From contig CM043703.1 in the NCBI GenBank assembly GCA_023935145.1, positions 24,749,727 through 24,813,726 on the forward strand: a DNA stretch of 64,000 bases, read 5' to 3'. The translations under genes were made by a program, and so were the position numbers. The notes below the pieces were generated by a model. It searched no databases. It saw only the letters and a program-made list of their open reading frames with translations, and was not told the origin of the DNA. Position 1 is the first letter of the stretch. Each line of letters begins with the position of its first letter. Shown here piece after piece: positions 32,645 through 43,430 of this stretch. This DNA is from Bretschneidera sinensis (Eukaryota > Streptophyta > Magnoliopsida > Brassicales > Akaniaceae).

Positions 32645-33267
32645 CCCAACTCTTGATGGGATGGATCACTATACACCAAAAATCCTTCATCCTCAGAATG
32701 AAGCACCAATACTGGAGCTGTAGTCAATTTCTTCTTTAGTAATTGGAAACTTTTCTCACACTTCCCAGACCATACAAATCTCACCTCTTTCCTGGTCAAT
32801 CTAGTCAACAGTACTGCAATAATAGAAAAATTCTGAATGAATCTTCTATAATAACCAGCTAACCCCAAGAAGATTCTAATCTTAGTCACATTAGTTAGTC
32901 TCTCCTAACTCAACGTTGCCTCTACCTTTTGTGGATCAACTATTATGCTATCTTAAGATATTATGTATCCCAAGAAAGTTATTTTATTTAGTCAAAATTC
33001 TCATTTAGGAAATTATAACATACAATCTCTCTCCCCTCAGAATCTCCAACACCATTTCTAAATTCTTCACATGTTGTTCCTCATTTTTTTTTAATATATC
33101 AAAATGTCATCAATAAATATAACCATAAACTTGTTAAGATCTAGCTTAAACACTCTATTCATCAAGTCAATAAATGCAGTTGAAGGATAAGTCAACCCAA
33201 ATGGTATCAAAAGGAACTCATGGTGACCATAACATGTCCCAAATCTAGGGGTCCCACCAATATTACT
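32366..33267 (-). pseudogene. pol: C-terminal RT and RNase H of chromovirus G, broken
   Basis: Reading leftwards from about 33250: [18 protein letters not shown] and [20 protein letters not shown] with DDILIY (about 33215-33092; both Asp of the active-site box kept), then a stop and a frame change, then IRIFLGLAGYYRRFIQNFS (about 32883-32827) and FVWSGKCEKSFQLLKK (RT-RNase H connection), RNase H with GFLVYSDPSHQELGCALMQ (about 32690-32640), [11 protein letters not shown] and [13 protein letters not shown]. 32419-32889 is one open frame of 156 codons, the best kept part. The protease and N-terminal RT that should lie between this and gag are absent. Confidence 0.87.
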
Positions 33268-33801
33268 TTAAGCTACAGAAGCAACAGATCCTGCTAGCCT
33301 CTGAATTTGTATTACAGTACCCTGTGATAAGGAATGCCTCATCTGGAGTGGTCTCCCACCCTGCACACTCATACTGTTATCATATTTGGGTCCCTTAAAT
33401 CTAGACCTCTTCAGCCAATCCCTCATATCTCTAAACTCCATCACATCCTTCTTAATCTGTAGTGCTATATCCACCAACCTAACATAATTCATATGCCTCA
33501 TGTAAGATAGTTTCGATTTAATCTCAAAACGAAATCCATCTATGAACCTCTTATACTTCTTCTCCTTTATGTTTACCATTTTCGATACAAACCTTTTCAA
33601 AGCCACAAATTTGCTATCATACTGAGCCACAATCAACATATTTTATCTCAAATAAATGAAATCTCCCTTCCATTGAGCTCTGAAAGTATATAAGCACTAT
33701 TTATAAAAGAAAAAGACTCCTTAAATCTACTCCAAGTTAAGGGTCTATCAACTTATGTATTTACCTTGGAAAGAGCATCCTCCCGCCATTCTAAAGCTTC
33801 T
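33268..33801 (-). pseudogene. gag: Middle of gag of chromovirus G
   Basis: Minus-strand frame with VAQYDSKFVALKRFV-type sequence (IVAQYDSKFVALKRFVSKM, 33633-33580) and the block with KKYKRFIDGFRFEIKSKL: the Retrotrans_gag C-terminal half of Tekay-like gag. Upstream of it (33640-33801) TWSRFKESF and EALEWREDALS are recognisable in other frames. The frame ends at 33268, and RT sequence follows at once; the gag zinc knuckle is missing. Interrupted at 33801/38588 by element I. Confidence 0.8.
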
Positions 33802-33806
33802 CTTTA

Positions 33807-34006
33807 TGATAAGTGCTTAAATATTCATATTTAAGCCCCTTAATTTCCAGTTGTTAGGCTATTTGTTTATGTATTTTAGTATATTCTACTTCATTTTTGT
33901 GTTTTCTGTGTTTTTTTTATAGGTTTTGAAAGAAAAGATAGCATTTTGGAGCTCTAAGGAAGAAAACTGAAGATCTGGAACCAGATAAGTGTGATCGAGC
34001 GCAAAG
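33807..34006 (+). repeat. Truncated 5' LTR of element I
   Basis: Matches 37322-37509 of the 3' LTR (TGATAAGTGCTTAAATATTC onward) and stops abruptly after GATCGAGCGCAAAG. The rest of the LTR, the primer site and N-terminal gag are deleted. Confidence 0.88.
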
Positions 34007-35947
34007 AGGTTGAGATGGGAGCACACCCAACAATTCTCCTCTAGAGGTAGACAAGGATCCAAGGAATGTATGAGGTGACTCTAAATGGTGGATCCTCTAC
34101 CCAAATAGCTTATGTAGAGAGGAAGCTAGATCTACTTGTGAAAGCTAGGACTGCCCAAAATACCTCACCTAATCCACCAGCTACACCATTCCAGATATGT
34201 GCGATCTATTCTCATTTTGATCATAATACTAAGACATGTCCTTTATATTCATCTGCAGATGCAGAGCAAGCAAATTATGCGGGACCAAACAATTATCCGC
34301 CAAAGAATAATCCGTATGCAAACATTTACAACCTTGGATAGAGAAATTACTCCAACTTCTCTTGGAGCAACAATCAGAACAGTCAAGAGCAGCAAAAGAA
34401 CTCCCAACCAGCAGCCCACTCAGTTCCCGAAACAAGGAAAAATGATCTAGAGAGTCTTGTGATGTAACTGGCAACTCAACAACAACAGTTGGTATCCCAA
34501 CAACAACAGTTGATGACTTCACAAGATCAGTTCATAGCAGATGAAAGGCAATTTCGGACTGAGTTAAGACAGACTACTACAAAACACGAACAAGCCATTC
34601 AAGGGCTAGAGGTGCAAATGGGGCAACTGGCTAAAGAATTGAGTGGCAGGAAGATAGGTGAACTTCCAGGCCAACCACTACCTAATCCAAGAGGATATCA
34701 GCAACTGAATGCCATGACAACTCTCCGAAATAATAAGATCATAGGTGCTGATGAGCCTGCACAAGCATCTCCAAATAAAGCGTCCATATTAAAGGTAAGT
34801 GAAATGGAGAAGTGGAATGCACCACCCTTCCCTCAAAGGTTAGTAAAGCCAAAGAAGGAAAGTAAATTGCTTGATATCTTTGAAACTTTAAGAAAAGTAG
34901 CAATTAATATTCCTTTATTAGATGCAATTCAACAAATTCCTGCTTATGCTAAATTTTTGAAAGATTGTTGCACTAATAAAAGGAAGTTTAACATGAGACA
35001 ATGGCTTTAACCGAAGAGGTAAGTGCAATATTGTTAAGAAAACTACCACCCAAACTAAAAGATCCGGGTAGTTTTACTATTCCCTGCAGGATAGGAGACC
35101 AGCTTTTTGAGTATGCATTATTGGATCTAGGGGAAAGTGTAAATTTGCTGCCATACGTTGTATTCAAGACACTAGGGTTAGGGAAGCTTCAACCAACTTC
35201 TATTACTTTGCAACTGGCAGACAGAAGCATCAAACAACCAAGAGGTATTCTTGAGGATGTCTTGGTGAAGGTAGGTAAATTTTTTTTTACCTGCTGATTT
35301 TATTGTATTGGATATGGAAGAATGCCCTATGCCATTACCTTTGCCCATAATTTTAGGAAGACCTTTTTATGATAACTGCTGATACAATAATTAATGTGAA
35401 AAGATGTATTGTAAGTATGACCGTAAATGGTGAGTCAATAGAATTTAAGATATTTGATGCATTGAAATTACCCCAAGATGATAATGATGATGAATGTTTT
35501 AATGAATGTATGATGCAAAGTGATGTTGGGCAAGCTTTTCAGGTCCATCGCATTGATCCATTGAAGGCCACCCTCACCCATAGCTTCACAAGTTCGAATG
35601 TTAAGCCAGAATCTGAAGATATTACTGATGACATCATTGAAGCTGTGCACTTCCTTGAAGCCCCTCCCAAGCATCCAAGTAAGTTCACTCCTCCGTTTGA
35701 AACTCTTGAGCGTACTAATACTACTTTTCTCTCATCTATTGTCCAGGCACCAAACTTGGAATTACAGTTGTTGCCAGCAAGAAATCAGACATTCATGGTA
35801 CATGGACATAGAGTCACACCACACTCTGAAATTACAGTGCAACCAAAAGATGAAGATTTAACGCTCCAGACTGTTCAGTATGCAGTAGCAACAAGAACAC
35901 TTGAGCCAAATATGGGGGACTTTAGGTACTCTCTTCCAAAAGATTAG
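34007..35947 (+). pseudogene. gag: Gag C-terminal half and aspartic protease of element I, broken
   Basis: 34066-34341 reads IAYVERKLDLLVKARTAQN, then CAIYSHFDHNTKTCPLYSS (Cys/His segment of the gag zinc region) and ANIYNLG, ending at a TAG where J has Trp (NPGWQNHPNLSW). 34489-35010 holds a Gln-rich tract (LVSQQQQLMTSQDQF) and coiled-coil-like sequence ending MGQLAKELSGRK, then PFPQRLVKPKK and LLDIFETLRKVAINIPLLDA. Protease (RVP_2 type) starts near 35001: LRKLPPKLKDPGSFTIPCRI and LLDLGESVNLLPY (active-site region, about 35119-35157). A T-run at 35279-35288 shifts the frame compared with J. Two more open stretches lead to the stop at 35945. The end (GDFRYSLPKD) equals that of J. Confidence 0.82.
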
Positions 35948-37321
35948 TGCTGAAGCTACGGTAGAGAGCGTTTGAGCACTCCAGACTTGATACACATGTA
36001 GTTCAAACGCCTTTATTAAGGTCAGTGGTACTAAGGCCACTGAGTATGAACATAGGAGTGCATCCAGTTCAGGTTTGGGGGCGTGCTACGAGCCATGCCA
36101 GCCATTTAGTTCTCCATCTCCTAGGTCAGATCTTTCCATGTCACTCACACATTGGGGACAATGTGTACATTAAGTTTGGGGGTATGGGAGACACATTCAC
36201 ACACTCTGTCCCAATTTTTTTTTTATATTCTTGAAAAGATAAATGCATGTTCGTATTGTTTTGAAAATTTTGGTTGATTTAAAATAAATATTATGATAAA
36301 ACTTCATCAGTAAGCTTAAAATCTATACCACATAGTCTAGTAATAAGAGTTTTAAAAGTTTAATTACCTACATCAAGGCACTTAAGAATTCACAAGTTTG
36401 ATCTAAATCTGACACAAGCACAATAGCACACAATTGTGTGGGGTATAACATATAATTTTTGTGTATATGTTACCATGACCTAACTGTAATCGAATAACTT
36501 ATTAGAAGAACACTTTGGCATAGAAAAAAAAACAAATAAAAAAAATGTTTATCATGCAAAAAGAGAGAACAAATGCTCCTAATGATCATTAAATAAACTT
36601 TTCATTGAGTAACTAGACCTCTTGCCTCAGTAAGCAGTGAGTATTCACGTCAAAAGGTGGAAAGTATGCATATAATGATCATTAAATAAAGTTTCCACTG
36701 AGTAACTGGATCTCTTACCTCAGTAAGCAGTGAGTGTTCACGTCAAAAGGTGGGGATTTTTTACTTGGTAGCATTAAGACCAGTTAGTTTTGTAGCCTTT
36801 TTTACTCGCGTTAGTAAGTCCTTAGGGGTGTCTTTACACCTAATGCCCTAAAACCATCTAGTTTGGGAGTCATTTGCTAAACACTCGCTACACGGGTCAA
36901 TTAGAAAGCTTAATGGAACTTAACGTGGCAAAAATCTCATGATAAAAAGAAAATAAAAGGAAATAAAACTATGCCATTATTGTTCATTCTAATAGAAAAT
37001 TTGATGAAAGTTAAGACATCGAAACATTATACATTAACAAATTATTTGGAAGCTTCATCCTTTATGTGCTAATTCACACACCTTAAGACAAACTTGTGAT
37101 GCCTTAAACCAGTCTTGTGTAAGTGATTAGGATTTTAACTCCTTATTCATTACGAAGATGTGTTTATATTTTTAAGCATACTTATGAATAAACATCATGG
37201 TTTTATGTGCAACCCAAATTTTTAGATATCATGAATGATGAATTTATCTTTGATTTTGCTTTTAAATTAGTTTTTTCATTTTGTATTGCTAAGGGACTAG
37301 CAACATGTAAGTTTGAGGGTG
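35948..37321 (+). other. Non-coding 3' tail of element I
   Basis: Shares blocks with H and J: TTTGGGGGCGTGCTACGAGC (36073-36092), hairpin CACATTG-GGGA-CAATGTG (36148-36165) with TTTGGGGG after it, two hairpin units (36582-36664 and 36674-36760), hairpin TTAGGGGTGTCTTTACACC (36822-36843), and the polypurine-like GTAAGTTTGAGGGTG (37307-37321) before the 3' LTR. The block that follows the stop in H, J and L is not clear here. Confidence 0.78.
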
Positions 37322-38587
37322 TGATAAGTGCTTAAATATTCATATTTAAGCCCCTTAATTTACAGTTGTTAGGCTCTTTGTTTATGTATTTTAGTATATT
37401 CTACTTTATTTTTGTGTTTTTTTGTAGGTTTTGAAAGAAAAGATAGCATTTTGGAGCTCTAAGGAAGAAAACTGAAGATCTGGAGCCAGATAAGTGCGAT
37501 TGAGCGCAAAGTTACTGTGATCGAGTGCACAAGCACTTGTGCGCACATCTAGAAGGCTCAAGCGCAACCCTGCACTCGAGCGCAAAAGCAAGCGATTGAG
37601 CGCACACGCACAGAGAGGCGGCATAGTCAGTTTTGGAAAGAAGTCTTCAGGTCTTATTTTGGAAATTAGGGTTTCGAGGTGCCTTTAGAACCCTATATAT
37701 AGACTTGTAAAACACAGAAACTACACTTTTAATTTTCTATTGGAATTGTGAGCTTTGGAGGAGAATTGACCACTCTTCTCTCGGGTTTATTCTTTCTCTT
37801 TTATTTTTATTTTATGAATATGTTTAGCATCACAACCATGTGTAACCAAACCCTAGCAAGGGCTTGGTTAAAGCCCTAATTATGTTTAACCAATAATTTA
37901 GTATTGGCGCCTTTGCAATATTTATGCTATGATTCTTGATTTGATTGATGCCTATTTTTATTTAAATTCCTTATATGTGCGTGTCTGATCAACATATGCA
38001 TGTGGTATCAATTAGTTAGTTGAATCAATTTGGATGACCGAGTCCTGGGTTCAACAATAGTAACAAAAGAAATCCACGCCGGGTTCTTGGGTTAATCAAC
38101 ATGGAAAACCGGGAGCTGACCAAGCCTTAGGTCTCATGTGGTTGTCGATTTCCACAGATCCTATGCTCTCTTAAGGAACAACTCAGTATACACCATGTTG
38201 AATCCCTTAGGAGAGAAAAAAGTTAGAGTATACATTATGCCTAACTCATTGCTTAGGGAAATCAATAGCTTAAGGAGTGGACCAAGCCCTTAGGTTGACA
38301 AACATTATGTATTTATAGCAAGAGTAAAGCACTGGCATATTATTTTGTTGGGGTAGCATGATTAGTGGTGGATATCAAGTCCCTATGTCTTTATTATTAT
38401 TAATCTAAACTCAATATTTATTTCTATCATTTGTTTTATATTGCGAAACAAATTATAAATTGAACTTTTACTAATCCTTGTGGAGATGATTTCGCATTTG
38501 CACGCTATGCTACTATTGACCTTGTGCACTTGGAAGTAAAACTGTACTTTTATTTGCTTATTTATTTAGGTAGATAAACGCACAACA
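37322..38587 (+). repeat. 3' LTR of element I
   Basis: 1266 bp, TGATAAGTGC... to ...CGCACAACA. TATA-like TATATATA at 37694-37701. Upstream of it (37496-37612) a cluster of GATCGAG/GCGCA motifs, a decayed relative of the H palindrome cluster. Confidence 0.88.
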
Positions 38588-39111
38588 CCTTCTAACTCAA
38601 ATGAAGCAAAGGCGACCCTGTGCCTGTCAGTCACTAGTAAAGTACCAAATAATCTCTCTACATGTTTCACCCATAGCTCAAGCTCAAAAGGATTCATATA
38701 TCTTTTAAATAACAAAGCATTCAACATATTATATTTAACAAAACAATCTTCCTGCATCTCGTGCATAAACTCACATTTCCCATTTTGAACGTTTACCATT
38801 ACTGGATTTACAACAACCTCAGACACTGCTCTAGCCTGTTCATCAAGTCTATACTATAGACTATCAACTCTATCATTTGTTACATTCATTTTCTCTAAAA
38901 CATGAGTAAGAGCTTCTTTTAGTTCATCTCTTTCAACTCTAAATTCTCTCACACCCCTACTAGTATCAATTATACTATCAACACTTTCCCTTTTAGAAAA
39001 CTCGCTCTAACTCAGCCCCCATCTCAACCTTAGCTTGTTTAAAAGTTGGGGCCTACCACGCCCTCTCAAGTCAACAACTCTAACTCTAGCTCTAGTACGT
39101 CCACATATCAT
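38588..39111 (-). pseudogene. gag: N-terminal gag of chromovirus G
   Basis: Minus-strand ATG at 39111 opens MICGRTRARVRVVDLRGRGR, the Arg-rich start usual for Tekay-like gag. A stop at about 39013 and others follow. 38826-38588 carries LWVKHVERLF and ASFELEG, the start of the Retrotrans_gag core, cut at 38588 by element I and continuing at 33801. Confidence 0.72.
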
Positions 39112-39193
39112 CCTTAAACTATTCATTAAAATATAATTTATTTTAATCTTCCACTTTCTTTCTTTTTATACAGTCTACAGAATCATAAAACCT

Positions 39194-39212
39194 AATACTA
39201 TGATACCAAAAT
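39194..39212 (-). other. Primer-binding site of chromovirus G
   Basis: On the minus strand TTTTGGTATCATAGTATT directly follows the 5' LTR; TTGGTATCAKAG is the tRNA-iMet-type site common in Tekay/Del elements. Confidence 0.75.
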
Positions 39213-40019
39213 TGTAATGACCCATCCCAGGTTGGCCACCCCCGAGACCTGTCGTCACTTTTCAAAATCCCAGCATGACACATATATGCAAAAATATAAA
39301 AATACCAATTGAAATTATTTACATACATCCTCAACCCTTAACAGAGGAGTTACATTATTAAGATCTCAACTGAAACATTATATACAACATATTATGCATG
39401 AATATTTACAATTTTTTTTCTTTCCATTAGTATGAGGATGTGGACCACGTGGTTTGCAGATAATGACTCAGTCTGAATCCCATCTCACCAATCTATCTGT
39501 CCTGCTTACTACTTAAAATTATTTAACAATGAGGAGTGAACTTCACATGCTCAGTGAATTAAATTTACTAAAAGTATTCAATTTGTATAACTCCAGTCAC
39601 ATCTTATAATTCAATTGTTCAAATAGTCTTCAAATATTCATTTATCTATATCTCGTATAACTCGATAATAGCATTCTATTATCACTACTCATATCATAAT
39701 CCTCATCATTTATTAATCTCTTCTTAAGTTAATCACCAAATATATCAATCTTTCTTCTCATATATTTAATCATCTTGAGACTATCAATTCAACCTCATAA
39801 TTACTTCGTTGTGAGGTTTATAGCATATAATCAATCACTCAGATAATTCTTGTCATATCATACTTTCATATTTCTTTCTCATCATATCTATCTATTTGTG
39901 AAACTCATTCATCTATCAATAAATTCACAATCAAGAATAATCAATATTTAAAACAAATGCAATGCATGAATTTAAATTATATTATTATTTGGGAACATCT
40001 TCCCAATTGTCGACATGTT

Positions 40020-40421
40020 TTAGCTTAGACGGTTGCCTTCCCGGTTCTTTTATTTCATTTAGACTGCCTGCCTTCTCGATTATTTTATTTCCAGTATATA
40101 CCGGCTGTCACATTTCTTTTATTTCATTTAAACCGGCTGCCTTCCTGGTTATTTTATTTCCAGTATATACCGGCTGTCATGGTTTCATTTAGACCAACTA
40201 CCTTCCCAGTTATTTTATTTCCAGCATATACTGGCTGTCACGGTTTCATTTAGACCGACTGCCTTCCCGGTTCTTTTATTTTCAGCATAAACTGGCTGTC
40301 ACAATTCTGTTATTTCATTTAGACTGTCTGCCTTCCCAGTTCTTTTATATCCAGCTTATACTAGCCATCATGGTTCTTTTATTTCATTTAGACCGGTTGC
40401 CTTCCCGGTTCTTTTCATTTC
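40020..40421. repeat. Minisatellite inside the LTR of G (right copy)
   Basis: Same ~70-bp higher-order unit as 20806-21172, about half a unit longer. Confidence 0.82.
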
Positions 40422-41295
40422 ATGCATATGCATATGAACAATAATATGAAATATACATATGAACAATAATATAAAAACTAATATATATTCAAACATTCAA
40501 TTTAGCTATCAAACTCTTTCTTAATTTTTTTTATCATATTCATTAAATTATCTCCTCATATTTCATATCAAATTATCAATCATAGCTTGTCCAGAATTTC
40601 ATTTATCCCTTCATTATATATTTAATCAACTCATTATTTTAATAATATTACTTCTCATATCATAAATCTTTAACATATCAATTATTCCTGTCATATCGAT
40701 CAACTGACTTTCATATATTATCCAATCATAGTTTAATAATTAATTCAAATAACATCACTTTATATTTCATATTTATCTCGATTACTAAAAGTAAATCTAA
40801 CTTACCACGTAGCACTTAAAGCTACCTGTGGATCACCTCCTTGCGTTTCCTGCTCCTTTCAGCAATTTTCCCTGATTACTAATCGTCAATACCTGACATA
40901 ATATTTATATTAAAATTTCTGATTTATTCTTCAATTTTTCCAGAATTCATACCCTTTAAAATTCCACATTGAATTCCGGGTAATTTCACGTATGCTAAAT
41001 TTCAAAAAAAATAAAATTCACATTATTACCTTTTGTTTTTCTTAAAGCTTCCCTCGAATCTCTTTAAAATTCTCTCGTAAACCTCTACAAAATTTCAATA
41101 TTTCAACATTTCTTTGGGTCCCTAGGTGTTTAAAGAAATAAAGTAATTTGAATTAAAGAAAGAAGAAAACCAAACATGATTTGGTAAACATAATAAAACA
41201 AAAACTAAAAACTACGTTTTATATTAACTTTCCCCTGCTACCACCGTCTCCATATTTTGTGCTGTCTCACATGCAAAATTTGCATGTAATATGGG

Positions 41296-41319
41296 CAACA
41301 CCTGGACGTCCAGGTGTTG
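41296..41319. other. 24-bp perfect palindrome in the LTR of G
   Basis: Arms CAACACCTGGAC and GTCCAGGTGTTG with no loop. The left LTR has the same sequence with one changed base at the centre (22019-22042). On the element's strand it lies upstream of the body of the LTR, in U3. Confidence 0.9.
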
Positions 41320-41474
41320 TCCCTTTTTTTCTTTCTTTTTTCTTTTTCTTTGTAACTACACCACCACGCATCCAATTTTTTTTTCTTTTTCGTTATAACT
41401 ACACCCCACCACGCGTCCTGTTTTTTTTAAAGAATTATTTTATTCAATAATAAATATTTTATGTATATATTATT

Positions 41475-42680
41475 TGTTGACCCTCACCTGTATTTTAATG
41501 ATGACAAAACACAACTCTTATTATACTAACGATGCTATCTAAGTGTATTAAGCAATAAGAGCATTCAACCAAGGATCAAGGTGCAAGAACTTAACCCAAA
41601 TCAAACATCAAGTGAAGACAGAAGAACTAGAATAGGTCTATGGTATTAAATCAAGTTGTAAGTCTCACTTGTTCAGGTAATTAGCTTGTCCAATGGCTCG
41701 TTTTGAAAAACTATTTTAACATAACCTTTTAAACAAATGTTTTTAAAGTTAAAATCTATTCAACACATGAAAACTGGGTTGTTAAAGCAATCCAGTCGAT
41801 TGGGTACTTATACCAGTCTTTTGGTATAAAGGTCAGTGTGTTCCCAGTCGACTGAATGCTTCATACCAGACGATTGGTGTTTTAGTCAGAGACTTCCCAG
41901 TCGACTGGTAAGAACTACCCAGTCGACTGGTAATCTGGGTAGAAGGTTTCTAGTCGATTAGTAAGTAATACCCAGTCTACTGGTACCTTCAACAGCCTTA
42001 AAAATGTGATTTTTAAAGAGGACACAATCGACTGGTACTAAGACCCAGTCGACTAGTAGTTCAAAAAATATGACCGTTGAGATTTCAGCACAACTTGTAC
42101 CTAAATGGACAAAATCAGTTACAAACGGGCATATTACCTCAAGACTATGTAAAGCCACTCTATTAACCATTTAAAAAGAGAGCTTTATACATTCAGACAA
42201 GTTTTTACTCATTGATACTCAAAAAGCTTTAAAAAATTGAATGTTGAGCCATTCTTCAAGCTTTACCTAGAAAGAGAGATATTATTCAGTTGTATAAGCT
42301 TCCATTGTTGTCTCTCTACTGTTTTCTTTACAGTATTTATTGTAAAGGGATGTGCTTCTGAAAGGAAGGGGTTTTTGCTTCCAAGAGGAAGGGATTGTAA
42401 GGTTTGTGCAACACCCACGAAGTTGCACGACTAAGTTTCTTAGTGGAGTACTTTAAAGAGGTTTCTTGAAGAGAGTTGACGTAGGGTCGGAACGATTCCG
42501 ATATTACCGAACCACTATAAACTGAGTTTGCATCCTCTATTCCTTAATCTCTTTATTTACAACATATATTACTTGTTATATGCTTGTTGTGTTATTTGTT
42601 TTAATAAACTTGAGTTTTAATCCATAAAAGTTTTTAAAACCCAATTCACCCCCCCTTTTGGGTTGAAACCTCAGTCTACA
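41475..42680 (+). repeat. 5' LTR of copia element B
   Basis: 1206 bp. Palindrome array 41792-42058. The TATA box seen in the 3' LTR (TATATAAA) reads TATGTAAA here (42144-42151). Confidence 0.93.
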
Positions 42681-42681
42681 A

Positions 42682-42696
42682 TTGGTATCAGAGCCT
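42682..42696 (+). other. Primer-binding site of element B
   Basis: TTGGTATCAGAGCCT, matching the tRNA-iMet-type site of copia elements, one base after the LTR. Confidence 0.92.
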
Positions 42697-42735
42697 CGTT
42701 CTTAATTTTAGGCTTCATATCCTTGAGTTGATCTG

Positions 42736-43430
42736 ATGACAGCAAATAGCTATTCTGAAGGACACTCATATACTAGGCCTCCCTTATTCAATGGCTCCAA
42801 CTATAACTATTGGAAAAATATGATGAAAATCTTTGTTGAAGGACAAGATTATAATCTATGGAGAGTCATTGAAAAGGGACCTAGAATTCCATCAAAGGAA
42901 ATCATTATTGGAGATACCATTCATACAATGCCTAAACTCAAAACTGAGTATAATGAGGAGGATTGTAGAATGATGTCCTTCAATAGTAGAGCACCAAGTA
43001 TTTTACATTGTGCTTTAGATATATTTGAATACAATAAAATCTCTGCATGTGTTTCAGCTAAGGAAATATGAGATAAATTAATTGCAAGTGATATATGAAG
43101 GAACTAGTGAGGTTAAAAAATCAAAAATCTATATGCTAGTATCTGAATATGAATCTTTTAGAATGTCTCCTAATGAAACAATTTCTCAAATGCACTCACG
43201 TTTCACAACTATTGTTAATGGTTTGAAGCTTCTTGGTAGGAACATTGAGGAATTTGAGTTGACAAGAAAAATGTTAAGGTCTTTGCCGTTCGCATGGAAA
43301 GCAAAGAAGACTGCTATCACGTAGGCCAAATATCTTAACAAACTTGATGTTGAGACACTCCTTGGGTCATTGTTGACATATGAAATGGAGGAAATGAATC
43401 TCATTGCCAATAATGATGAGAAAAAGCCAG
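42736..43430 (+). pseudogene. gag: Gag of copia element B, truncated
   Basis: ATG at 42736; MTANSYSEGHSYTRPPLF, then FNGSNYNYWKNMMKIFVEG (the DUF4219-like start) and the UBN2 core (SACVSAKEI, then SKIYMLVSEYESFRM and RKMLRSLPFAWKAKKTAI). A TGA at about 43069, where Trp is expected, and a four-base insertion just after it break the frame; a TAG follows at 43322. The zinc knuckle and everything after MEEMNLIANNDEKKP are missing because sequence of element J begins at about 43431. The junction joins B gag to J gag out of frame. Confidence 0.85.

Larger units (their letters stand above)
33807..38587 (+). mobile_element. Non-autonomous gag-protease element I (Athila-like)
   Basis: A 200-bp stub of the 5' LTR (33807-34006) is joined directly to the C-terminal half of gag; protease, a long 3' tail and a full 3' LTR (37322-38587) follow. 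No RT, RNase H or integrase anywhere. It lies in gag of G. The flanking pentamers are cttta (left) and ccttc (right): three of five match, and counting them as one 5-bp duplication restores the G gag reading frame across the site, so a decayed target duplication is likely. Confidence 0.85.
39213..41474 (-). repeat. 5' LTR of chromovirus G, main part (split by element B)
   Basis: Aligns with 19993-22300 throughout. Element B interrupts it at 41474, and the last 64 bp resume at 50018-50081. Minisatellite at 40020-40421. The joined length (about 2326 bp) is close to the other LTR. Confidence 0.9.

Noticed and set aside
37406..37624. Minus-strand frame with repeated CALDH/CALNR-like residues
   Set aside because: It is the reverse reading of the GCGC/GATCGAG cluster in the I LTR.
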